Assembly (NCBI GenBank): GCA_025450475.1
Contig: JANWHJ010000072.1
Span: forward strand, 1 to 5,210
Origin: Nitrososphaera sp.
GTDB taxonomy: Archaea > Thermoproteota > Nitrososphaeria > Nitrososphaerales > Nitrososphaeraceae
Direction of reading: 5' to 3'
Length of the DNA stretch: 5,210 bases
Shown: in pieces, positions 1 to 4,928 of the stretch
How the letters are laid out: every line of letters begins with the position of its first letter
Position numbering within the stretch: the first letter of the stretch is position 1
Notes under the pieces: generated by a model
The model's database searches: none
The model's input: only the letters and a program-made list of their open reading frames with translations
What the model was told of the DNA's origin: nothing
Program-made: the position numbers and the translations under genes

Positions 1-189
1 TCAATTGAAAATATGGCGGGAGATTCAAAGTTTGCCTACTCCATGAAAAAAGGCAAAGGCATCACGGGAAACAGCGACGGCATAATAGTGAATGGGAACG
101 GTCTTGCGGCATACATGCATCTGCATTTTTCAACCACGAAATTGCCCGACAGGCTTGTTCAAGCAAGTGCCAGATATTCACACAGATGA
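1..189 (+). CDS. cbiA: Cobyrinate a,c-diamide synthase, C-terminal fragment (start lies outside window)
   Basis: Reading frame 1 is open from the window edge to a TGA at 187-189 and gives 62 residues. The fragment matches the end of the CbiA/CobB glutamine-amidotransferase domain: an AYSMKKGKGI stretch, a G-N-S-D-G-I-I-V stretch, then L-A-A-Y-M-H-L-H-F at residues 35-43, corresponding to the family's 'LASYxHLHF' signature that carries the glutaminase histidine. About 20 residues follow this motif, as is usual for the family. The enzyme uses ATP and glutamine to amidate the a and c carboxylates of (cobalt) cobyrinate in the cytoplasm; this is family knowledge. The P-loop ATPase domain and the catalytic cysteine would lie upstream and cannot be seen. 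The gene converges on cbiC and overlaps its 3' end by 12 bases. CobQ (cobyric acid synthase) is a related alternative, but the short tail after HLHF fits CbiA better. Confidence 0.85.
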   Translation, partial: SIENMAGDSKFAYSMKKGKGITGNSDGIIVNGNGLAAYMHLHFSTTKLPDRLVQASARYSHR

Positions 190-855
190 TTTCTTCTTCT
201 GGTACAGCAGCAAGATGGCGTTCATTATCGAAGACGCTGCTGGGCTGCCGCCCTTTCTACCGACATTGGTTATGAATGGCAAATCCATCTTTGCCAGCTC
301 AGCCTTTGACTCCGGCGCAGAGACAAAACCCACCGGTATCCCGACCACGAGCGCTGGTTTCGATACATCTTCGCGGATCATTTTGATTACTTCATTGAGT
401 GCGGTCGGGGCGTTACCTATCGCCACTATCCCACCATCCATCTCACTTGCTGCGTGACGCATGGCAACCTCTGACCTTGTTCTGCCGTACCTGCGTGCCT
501 CCTCAGCCACTTTGTCGTCAGATATATAACACGTAGTTCTTAGGCCAAGGTCCGCAATGGATTTCTTGTTTACTGCGGCAAGCAACATGTCTACGTCGGT
601 GACTATGGTGCACTTGTTCATGATGGCATTGAATGCAGACTCGATCGCCTTTGCGTGAAAGAGGATCTTGCCCTTACCGGCAAAGTCAAAATCGGCCGTT
701 GCGTGTATTACACGTCTGACAATAGGCCACTGCAACTGGGTGTAGCCATGATTTCCAATCTCAGAATCGATAATCTCGAAGCTCTTTTTCTCGATCTCAA
801 AAGCTCTTTCAGACATTGCTCTGCTTGTGGCAGTCCCGCTGTTCTGGTCAGACAC
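178..855 (-). CDS. cbiC: Cobalt-precorrin-8 methylmutase (CbiC/CobH)
   Basis: This cytoplasmic isomerase moves the methyl group from C11 to C12 of cobalt-precorrin-8, giving cobyrinate, the substrate of the neighbouring CbiA. The protein (225 residues from GTG) carries the family signatures in order: I-V-R-R-V-I-H-A-T with the expected catalytic His at 51, followed by DFDF; G-N-A-P-T-A-L at 147-153; P-V-G-F-V at 174-178; E-S-K at 182-184; and G-R-K-G-G-S at 199-204. Start choice is uncertain. The frame opens with TTG at 858 and GTG at 855; a GAGG lies 4 bases before the GTG, inside the end of cbiX, so I use the GTG. An ATG at 816 (MSERAFEIEKKSFEII) begins exactly where most family members begin, giving 212 residues, but has no ribosome-binding site. 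It is co-transcribed with cbiX, the stop codon of which lies just inside this gene. Function is near certain; only the N-terminus is open. Confidence 0.95.
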   Translation of the reverse strand: MSDQNSGTATSRAMSERAFEIEKKSFEIIDSEIGNHGYTQLQWPIVRRVIHATADFDFAGKGKILFHAKAIESAFNAIMNKCTIVTDVDMLLAAVNKKSIADLGLRTTCYISDDKVAEEARRYGRTRSEVAMRHAASEMDGGIVAIGNAPTALNEVIKMIREDVSKPALVVGIPVGFVSAPESKAELAKMDLPFITNVGRKGGSPAASSIMNAILLLYQKKKSSV

Positions 856-1648
856 CAAACCTCTTCTCCATCTCTGTTGCCCGTTCCAATACCAAATCTA
901 CCAGCTTCTGGTCGACGCCTAGATGCCGGGCCATAAACGCGTTCTTGAAGTTATGAGTGCCAAAGGCGGCATTTACTTCCTTTGAGACGTCGGTCTTAAC
1001 ATGTGCCCCCCTGTGCAAGAAGTAGGGCATCACCAAGATGACCTTAGGATCATTGGCGATAGCCTGCCTAATTCCCTCTTCGATGCTTGGTCTGTCCAGC
1101 TCGAGAAAGCCAAAGTGGACATTTCGGTAATAAGGCCTAATCGCGTTTGCAGTGTAAATGAATGCATCGCGGGCATTTTTATCGCTGCTTCCATGCCCTA
1201 TCAGGACTATATCGCATTCCTTGTCAGGAAGGCCGACTTGCCTTTCTTTTTTCAGCTCGCTTAATCTGTCGATTATGATCTGTGCCATCATTGGGTGGTA
1301 CGAGAGTGGTTTCGTTATGACCATCTTTAGTTTCCTGTCGCGACCAATTCTGGCGCTCTGCTTTACAGTGTCTTTCAATTTCATCCCGGGGTACAAGAAA
1401 TAGGGCATCACAGTGATAAAACCGACGCCGCTTGACGTGCATCGACTGATGCCCTCAGCGATAAAGGGTGGCAAGACTTCGAGAAAGCAATAGTCTGCAT
1501 AGTCGTAGCCGGCGCGGCGCTTTGCAAGTGAGCAGATTTCAATTAGCTCCTGTCTTACGTCAGGCTCCCTGCTCCCTCTGTCTACAATCAGAAGCGCTTT
1601 TCTCAAATTCATGTGCGAGTGGTTCAATCCGGGTAAAATATCTTTCAT
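848..1648 (-). CDS. cbiX: Sirohydrochlorin cobaltochelatase, long two-lobe form (CbiX)
   Basis: Class II chelatase that inserts Co2+ into sirohydrochlorin, the entry step of cobalt-early corrin synthesis. From ATG 1648 it has 266 residues, about twice the short archaeal CbiX-S, and consists of two homologous lobes. Lobe 1 begins L-L-I-V-D-R-G-S-R (residues 19-27) and has M-P-Y-F-L-Y-P-G-M-K (81-90); lobe 2 has I-V-L-I-G-H-G-S-S (147-155) and M-P-Y-F-L-H-R-G-A-H (207-216). The two metal-site histidines are present only in lobe 2 (His152 and His216); the lobe 1 equivalents are Arg24 and Lys90. ATG 1648 has GGGGTGG just upstream; a GTG at 1675 and an ATG at 1612 (directly before the first beta strand) are alternatives. 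The last bases overlap the start of cbiC. No His-rich metal-storage tail is present. A ferrochelatase role (SirB-like) cannot be excluded from sequence, but the neighbours are all cobalamin genes. Confidence 0.9.
   Translation of the reverse strand: MKDILPGLNHSHMNLRKALLIVDRGSREPDVRQELIEICSLAKRRAGYDYADYCFLEVLPPFIAEGISRCTSSGVGFITVMPYFLYPGMKLKDTVKQSARIGRDRKLKMVITKPLSYHPMMAQIIIDRLSELKKERQVGLPDKECDIVLIGHGSSDKNARDAFIYTANAIRPYYRNVHFGFLELDRPSIEEGIRQAIANDPKVILVMPYFLHRGAHVKTDVSKEVNAAFGTHNFKNAFMARHLGVDQKLVDLVLERATEMEKRFGV
853..880 (-). promoter_or_regulatory. Overlapping cbiX stop / cbiC start with internal ribosome-binding site
   Basis: Read on the minus strand, the cbiX end contains GGAGAAGAGG, followed after four bases by GTG, and the cbiX TGA (850-848) lies directly inside the new reading frame. 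This arrangement suggests that CbiC translation is coupled to CbiX translation. The spacer is shorter than the usual 5-9 bases, and a family-typical ATG exists 39 bases further in, so the assignment is tentative. Confidence 0.4.
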
Positions 1649-1695
1649 AGCCACCCCATTTTTCTGTAGACCCACCTTGAATAGGAGTACTGTTT

Positions 1696-1711
1696 AGTTG
1701 AATTACGAAAA
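1696..1711 (-). promoter_or_regulatory. Weak candidate promoter (TATA-like) for cbiX-cbiC
   Basis: The 82-base gap between the zinc-finger gene and cbiX contains one A/T-rich block, which reads CTTTTCGTAATTCAA on the minus strand. Archaeal transcription starts about 25 bases downstream of a TATA box, which would give a leader of roughly 30 bases containing the GGGGTGG before ATG 1648, or a near-leaderless transcript for the GTG at 1675. The box is a poor match to TTTATATA, and read-through from the upstream zinc-finger gene is equally possible. Confidence 0.2.
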
Positions 1712-1730
1712 GACAGCCGTGATGAAGATA

Positions 1731-2075
1731 TTACGATCTATTCGTATTCATTAATATCATTGTCACGAAGGCTTTGTGCTCTGACTCGCTGAGGCTTTCT
1801 GCAATCAATTCGCCCAGATGCCAGAAAAAGCCCGAGTGGTAATTTCTGTATCTAAATATTCCAAAATGATCCTTTTGTTCCGTTTTTGAGGGGCTTGTCG
1901 GAACCGGTGAGGGTAGAGGGATTGTTCCAGTTACAAGTCCAGCTCGATATTCCGCCTCCGTCGCGACGTAACCCTTACCATGTTCAATGTTCATTACATG
2001 CCTGCTAGCCGCACTTTTGGTGGCAAAACCTCGCCCACATTTGACGCAGACATGATTCGGTATGCTCCTTGTCAT
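1731..2075 (-). CDS. Small single C2H2 zinc-finger protein, function unknown
   Basis: A 114-residue protein, unrecognised as a named family. Near the N-terminus is a C2H2 finger: Cys10-x2-Cys13-x12-His26-x5-His32, with Phe17 at the conserved aromatic core position, while the usual core leucine is Ala23. A K/R-containing helix (Lys20, Arg25) precedes the histidines. Residues 52-64 form a Pro/Ser/Thr-rich linker (PLPSPVPTSPS), followed by an aromatic C-terminal block (FGIFRYRNYHSGFFWHLGEL, 71-90) and a likely helix ending at residue 108. No signal peptide or membrane segment is visible. The ATG at 2075 is the first in frame and sits three residues before a hydrophobic/finger start; no ribosome-binding site is evident. 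It is read in the same direction as cbiX and cbiC, 82 bases upstream of cbiX. One-finger proteins of this size are common in Thaumarchaeota and may bind nucleic acid or protein. A regulatory link to cobalamin genes is only suggested by position. Confidence 0.75.
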   Translation of the reverse strand: MTRSIPNHVCVKCGRGFATKSAASRHVMNIEHGKGYVATEAEYRAGLVTGTIPLPSPVPTSPSKTEQKDHFGIFRYRNYHSGFFWHLGELIAESLSESEHKAFVTMILMNTNRS

Positions 2076-2096
2076 CTAGTTTATCACTGATCTCTA

Positions 2097-2130
2097 TGCA
2101 GCGCAGTGCTGCACTGTGCCGCACGTTGCA
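2097..2130. repeat. Nested inverted repeat upstream of the zinc-finger gene
   Basis: An inner dyad CAGTGC-T-GCACTG (2104-2116, 6-base arms, one central base) lies inside imperfect outer arms TGCAGCG (2097-2103) and CGTTGCA (2124-2130), which match at six of seven positions. It lies 22-55 bases before the zinc-finger ATG, around the expected transcription start or leader. An inner loop of one base is too tight for a full RNA hairpin, so a protein-binding site on DNA is the simpler reading; a hairpin with a 3-base loop is also possible. Confidence 0.45.
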
Positions 2131-2135
2131 GAATG

Positions 2136-2164
2136 AGTTAATCAAAGCATAGTTAAGAAGTTAA
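2136..2164. repeat. Three AGTTAA copies in the zinc-finger / cbiG intergenic region
   Basis: AGTTAA occurs at 2136-2141, 2151-2156 and 2159-2164 (TTAACT on the minus strand). The cluster is 60-90 bases upstream of the zinc-finger start and could contain its TATA/BRE region (TTGATTAACTC on the minus strand, about 2136-2146) or be operator half-sites. The motif is only six bases and A/T-rich, so it may be fortuitous. The rest of the 2076-2245 interval shows no ORF, RNA gene or T-run that I can support. Confidence 0.25.
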
Positions 2165-2245
2165 CGTTACATTCGATGCTCGCATGAACCCTACGCTTCC
2201 AATGACAGATTACTGAATACTTTCGCAATGTACAAGAATCTTATT

Positions 2246-3304
2246 TCACGTTATTACCCGTGAAACCGCAACCGTAAGATTTGGCGGAAATTTTTGCTTT
2301 GGCATCACAAGCTCTCCTTTTGAACTCAGCAGCGATGACGCTTCAGACACGCTTGGAGTCCCCTCGAACCTTTGAACCGTTGCAGATGGGTTTGGTACAC
2401 TCACCGATGCCAGCTCATCCTTGCTATAGATCTCGACAGGTATGTTGTATTGTTGTGAAAACTCTTCAAGCCCCTTTACCCTTGCTTCGCGGTTTATGCT
2501 GGAGATATTTCTTATGCTTTTGAACGATAGCCCTCTTTCGTTGAACACCGTTTTGATGCCGAACTCGATGACGTCCTTGCCTGTATCCCAGTGGAGACCG
2601 ATCCCGACCACCAGCGACTTTGGTCGGTAAATGACCGACTTACTCGCGATTTCAGGATCGGATATGGTTCTGTCAGAAATTACAAGGCCGGCCTTGAATT
2701 CTGGTGACTTTATCTGCTCGATGTCGTCAACAACGGCGACGTTTCTTGGCAGCGGCGCGTGCCACCAGTTCCTTTCCCCCGCGTCTTGGTAAACTGCGAT
2801 TTTCTCTTCGTTGACCATGAACGCACTCGTCTTTGTAACGTTCTCGAAATTCTCTATCGTCCAACCAAGCTCCCTGCCAACGAGGTCCACTGCGATTGTT
2901 TCATTGACGTCTGCCGCTGTGGTGATGACTGGCTGCGCGCCAAGGAGGGAAGCAACCAGCCGAGCGAGCTGGTTCGCGCCTCCGAGGTGGCCTGACAAAG
3001 TGCTAATAACGTGCTTTGCCCCGTCGTCTATCACGATTACCGCAGGGTCACTCTTCTTGTCCACTAGGTGCGGTGCGACCATCCGAATAACTGCACCAAG
3101 CGAGAACACGCAAATCAGAGCGTCATAAGTCTTGAAGAGGGTAGCGACAAGCTGTGTGCTCTGATCCGAAAACCAGTTAATGTCTGCGCCGCCGTCGCTG
3201 TGTTTTGATGGGACATATATCTCCACATCGGGAATACTACGCTTTATTCTGCGCGCTATTTCGATGCCATGCTTTGTAATGGAGACAATGGCTGTCTTGG
3301 GCAT
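2246..3304 (-). CDS. cbiG: Cobalt-precorrin-5A hydrolase (CbiG)
   Basis: CbiG opens the delta-lactone of cobalt-precorrin-5A and releases the two-carbon fragment as acetaldehyde, the ring-contraction step specific to the anaerobic pathway; it is cytoplasmic. The protein has 352 residues from ATG 3304, a usual length. The N-terminal domain includes the diagnostic I-S-T-L-S-G-H-L-G-G-A-N-Q-L-A-R (100-115) and V-I-T-T-A-A-D (126-132). A middle domain covers about 165-225. The C-terminal CbiG_C domain begins L-V-V-G-I-G (231-236) and includes G-T-P-S-V-S-E-A (315-322), the counterpart of the family's G-x-x-S-V-x-E-A. The stretch after G-I-G reads L-H-W-D-T-G (237-242) where many homologues have a Cys/Arg-Arg-Gly type loop. 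ATG 3304 (MPKTAIVSITKHG) starts directly at the first beta strand; the frame stays open to an ATG at 3367, but that adds 21 unlike residues reaching into the divergent promoter region. It is divergent from the glycosyltransferase gene and separated from the zinc-finger gene by 170 bases. Confidence 0.93.
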   Translation of the reverse strand: MPKTAIVSITKHGIEIARRIKRSIPDVEIYVPSKHSDGGADINWFSDQSTQLVATLFKTYDALICVFSLGAVIRMVAPHLVDKKSDPAVIVIDDGAKHVISTLSGHLGGANQLARLVASLLGAQPVITTAADVNETIAVDLVGRELGWTIENFENVTKTSAFMVNEEKIAVYQDAGERNWWHAPLPRNVAVVDDIEQIKSPEFKAGLVISDRTISDPEIASKSVIYRPKSLVVGIGLHWDTGKDVIEFGIKTVFNERGLSFKSIRNISSINREARVKGLEEFSQQYNIPVEIYSKDELASVSVPNPSATVQRFEGTPSVSEASSLLSSKGELVMPKQKFPPNLTVAVSRVIT

Positions 3305-3327
3305 CGTAAGATAAGGCTCGGTACAAG

Positions 3328-3335
3328 AAAATAAT
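3328..3335 (-). promoter_or_regulatory. Candidate TATA box for cbiG
   Basis: On the minus strand the divergent region reads GGATTATTTTC; its ATTATTTT core is centred about 27 bases before the A of the cbiG ATG (3304). This is the distance expected between an archaeal TATA box and the transcription start, so the mRNA would be leaderless or nearly so. This also supports ATG 3304 over the upstream ATG at 3367. Confidence 0.45.
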
Positions 3336-3341
3336 CCTTTG

Positions 3342-3352
3342 CAATTCAATTG
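3342..3352. repeat. Perfect dyad CAATT-C-AATTG between divergent genes
   Basis: An 11-base palindrome with one central base lies just upstream of the cbiG TATA candidate. It occupies the middle of the cbiG/glycosyltransferase divergent region and could be an operator for one or both genes. Its low complexity means chance occurrence is possible. Confidence 0.3.
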
Positions 3353-3385
3353 TGGCAGTCTCAACAAAACTCAATAAGGTATGGT

Positions 3386-3402
3386 TTCCAGTTGAGCTGG
3401 AA
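3386..3402. repeat. Inverted repeat TTCCAG-N5-CTGGAA before the glycosyltransferase
   Basis: Six-base perfect arms (3386-3391 and 3397-3402) around a five-base spacer TTGAG. It ends three bases before the GAGGTGA ribosome-binding-like site at 3406 and 24 bases before ATG 3427. It could be a hairpin in the leader or a dimeric operator; if translation instead begins at GTG 3352, it is inside the coding region. Confidence 0.35.
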
Positions 3403-3405
3403 TCT

Positions 3406-3412
3406 GAGGTGA
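3406..3412 (+). promoter_or_regulatory. Ribosome-binding-like GAGGTGA bearing on the glycosyltransferase start
   Basis: GAGGTGA is a full match to a strong anti-Shine-Dalgarno target, but it is 14 bases before ATG 3427, longer than usual. It argues weakly that translation starts downstream of it rather than at GTG 3352. GTG 3409 overlaps the motif and is therefore unlikely to be the start. Confidence 0.35.
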
Positions 3413-3426
3413 ATCTACCCAATCGT

Positions 3427-4899
3427 ATGGCAGAAAGGACGTTCCGCTTGGCAATATTGTTGCCTATCGCCCTGTCTTCATTCACCCATTTGTGGAACCC
3501 TGCAGGATTTCCTGACTTGTTCTTTGACGAAGGCATCTACATGCGCAGGGCGATGCAAGTATTAGAATATGGTGATCCTCAAGCGACTAACTTTCACGAT
3601 CATCCATTCTTTGGTCAAATTTTTCTCGCAGCTGCTTTAGCAGCTGTTGGTTTTCCTGATTCATTGAATCCCAATGAAGATTCTCAGTCGATAGAATCGC
3701 TCTATGTAATGCCTAGAATCCTGATGGGCATCCTCGCAGTGGCTGACACGTTCTTGATTTACAAGATTTCAGAGAGGCGCTACAATTCTAAGGTCGCGAT
3801 AATTGCATCCTTATTTTTTGCAGTAATGCCGATAACCTGGTTTCTTAGGAGGATACTACTTGATTCTATCCTATTGCCGTTCTTGCTGGCTTCAATATTG
3901 TTTGCTGTTCATGTGAAGGACACAAACAGAACAGGAGGCAGTGAACGCCGCAACTATGCCATGATCATGCTTTCAGGTGTCTTTCTAGGTGTTGCAATTT
4001 TCACTAAGTTACCTATAATCACTATGTTACCCCTGGTAGGTTTTCTTGTCTATTCGAACACTGGCAAGAAAATCGTGAGTTTAGTTCCTTGGATTTTGCC
4101 TGTAATCCTGATTCCTTTGATATGGCCACTTGAAAGCATAGTGTCAGGGCAGTTTGATATGTGGGTTAATGATGTCCTTTGGCAAACGAGTAGAGATTCC
4201 AACAGACTAACGCAGGTGCTTCAGCCATTCCTTATGATCGACCCGATACTACTGCTGGTCGGCTCGGCGGGAGTCGGCTATGCAGCCATGAAAAAAGACT
4301 TTTTCATAGTCTTGTGGCTGTCGCCGTTCTTGCTCTTTCTGTCATTCGTTGGATATGCACAATATTTCCACATAATTCCAATAATTCCGTTATTCTGCAT
4401 AGCTGCGGCGTCTCTGATCGGTGGAGTGTCAAGCAAAGCAAAAAATCTCAAGAAAGAGATTGCCATAAGAATTGGCATGGTTGTTCCTTTTACAATATTT
4501 GGATTGGTGAGTACCACATACCTGATAACCACTGATATTACGTCGGCACAGTTTGAAGCTGCTGGATTCGTGCTAGATAATGCCGATGCAGATACGACTA
4601 TAATCTCGAGTCCTGTTTACTCGTGGATATACATTTATGTTTTTCATGTAGACAATACTTTCCTCGATTATCTCGATGTGCTTTACTATCAGATCCCAAC
4701 TGAAAAGATTATTATCATATCGGATAACCATCTTGAAAACGACCTCAGCACGAACACAAAGCTCGAGCAGGTGTATTCAGAGACCCATCCGGTCAAGACC
4801 TTTGAAGGTGCGGTCCTGAACTACGATCTTGATCGGTACCCCTACACCAGCATGCACAAGAATTACGAGGGAAGCAAGGTGGAAGTAAGAGCAAACTAA
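3427..4899 (+). CDS. Polytopic GT-C glycosyltransferase, PMT/ArnT (GT39-like) family
   Basis: An integral membrane protein of 490 residues. About 12 hydrophobic segments are visible, near residues 6-23, 61-76, 94-114, 123-138, 144-163, 177-195, 196-209, 216-235, 268-288, 291-311, 314-334 and 345-367, followed by a soluble tail of about 120 residues. The first outside loop has the GT-C acidic pair Asp34-Glu35 in F-F-D-E-G-I-Y, then H-D-H-P-F-F-G-Q (57-64), as in PMT_2/ArnT proteins. Other family features are R-R-I-L-L-D-S (141-147), G-x5-K (188-194) and a His-x2-Pro-x2-Pro helix (H315, P318, P321). Such enzymes transfer sugars from polyprenyl-phosphate donors to proteins or lipids on the outer face; the donor and acceptor here are unknown. 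GTG 3352 would add 25 polar residues; ATG 3427 is preferred because it lies just before the first membrane segment. Lower GC (about 38-48% in the rows I counted) than the cbi genes fits its T-rich membrane codons and is not proof of transfer. Confidence 0.8.
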   Translation: MAERTFRLAILLPIALSSFTHLWNPAGFPDLFFDEGIYMRRAMQVLEYGDPQATNFHDHPFFGQIFLAAALAAVGFPDSLNPNEDSQSIESLYVMPRILMGILAVADTFLIYKISERRYNSKVAIIASLFFAVMPITWFLRRILLDSILLPFLLASILFAVHVKDTNRTGGSERRNYAMIMLSGVFLGVAIFTKLPIITMLPLVGFLVYSNTGKKIVSLVPWILPVILIPLIWPLESIVSGQFDMWVNDVLWQTSRDSNRLTQVLQPFLMIDPILLLVGSAGVGYAAMKKDFFIVLWLSPFLLFLSFVGYAQYFHIIPIIPLFCIAAASLIGGVSSKAKNLKKEIAIRIGMVVPFTIFGLVSTTYLITTDITSAQFEAAGFVLDNADADTTIISSPVYSWIYIYVFHVDNTFLDYLDVLYYQIPTEKIIIISDNHLENDLSTNTKLEQVYSETHPVKTFEGAVLNYDLDRYPYTSMHKNYEGSKVEVRAN

Positions 4900-4900
4900 G

Positions 4901-4908
4901 ATTATAAG
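4901..4908 (+). promoter_or_regulatory. TATA box for the Lrp-type regulator, suggesting a leaderless transcript
   Basis: The 29-base gap after the glycosyltransferase stop contains ATTATAAG, centred 24-25 bases before ATG 4929. This is the normal archaeal TATA-to-start distance, so transcription would begin at or next to the start codon. No ribosome-binding sequence occurs in the gap, which agrees with a leaderless message and with transcription separate from the glycosyltransferase. Confidence 0.55.
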
Positions 4909-4928
4909 ACAGGCACGACAACTGTAAC

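Noticed and set aside
92..457. 121-codon plus-strand open frame opposite cbiC
   Set aside because: It lies antisense to a confidently identified gene and out of frame with the cbiA end; its composition is that of a shadow frame with no recognisable domain.
655..1403. Several plus-strand open frames opposite cbiC and cbiX
   Set aside because: They are antisense to coding sequence with strong family motifs, overlap one another and contain no domain or upstream signals.
2076..2245. Possible cobalamin riboswitch in the intergenic region next to the cobalamin genes
   Set aside because: No B12-box-like sequence is seen, the region is short and lies downstream rather than upstream of cbiG, and such riboswitches are bacterial as far as I know.
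2281..3128. Plus-strand open frames of 62-105 codons opposite cbiG
   Set aside because: Shadows of cbiG; low-complexity or Arg/Cys/Ser-rich translations with no supporting promoter or ribosome-binding site.
2230..3329. GTACAAGAA 9-mer on both sides of cbiG (2230 and 3321), resembling a direct repeat of an inserted element
   Set aside because: Many 9-mer coincidences are expected in 5 kb; one copy lies in the leader and neither flanks a mobile gene. There is no transposase or terminal inverted repeat.
3237..3536. Minus-strand 99-codon frame across the divergent region
   Set aside because: It overlaps both cbiG and the glycosyltransferase starts in other frames and would remove the promoter region; no motif is seen.
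3427..4899. Recent horizontal transfer of the glycosyltransferase because of lower GC
   Set aside because: The difference from the cbi genes is modest and is explained by T-rich codons for membrane residues; no mobile-element marks are present.
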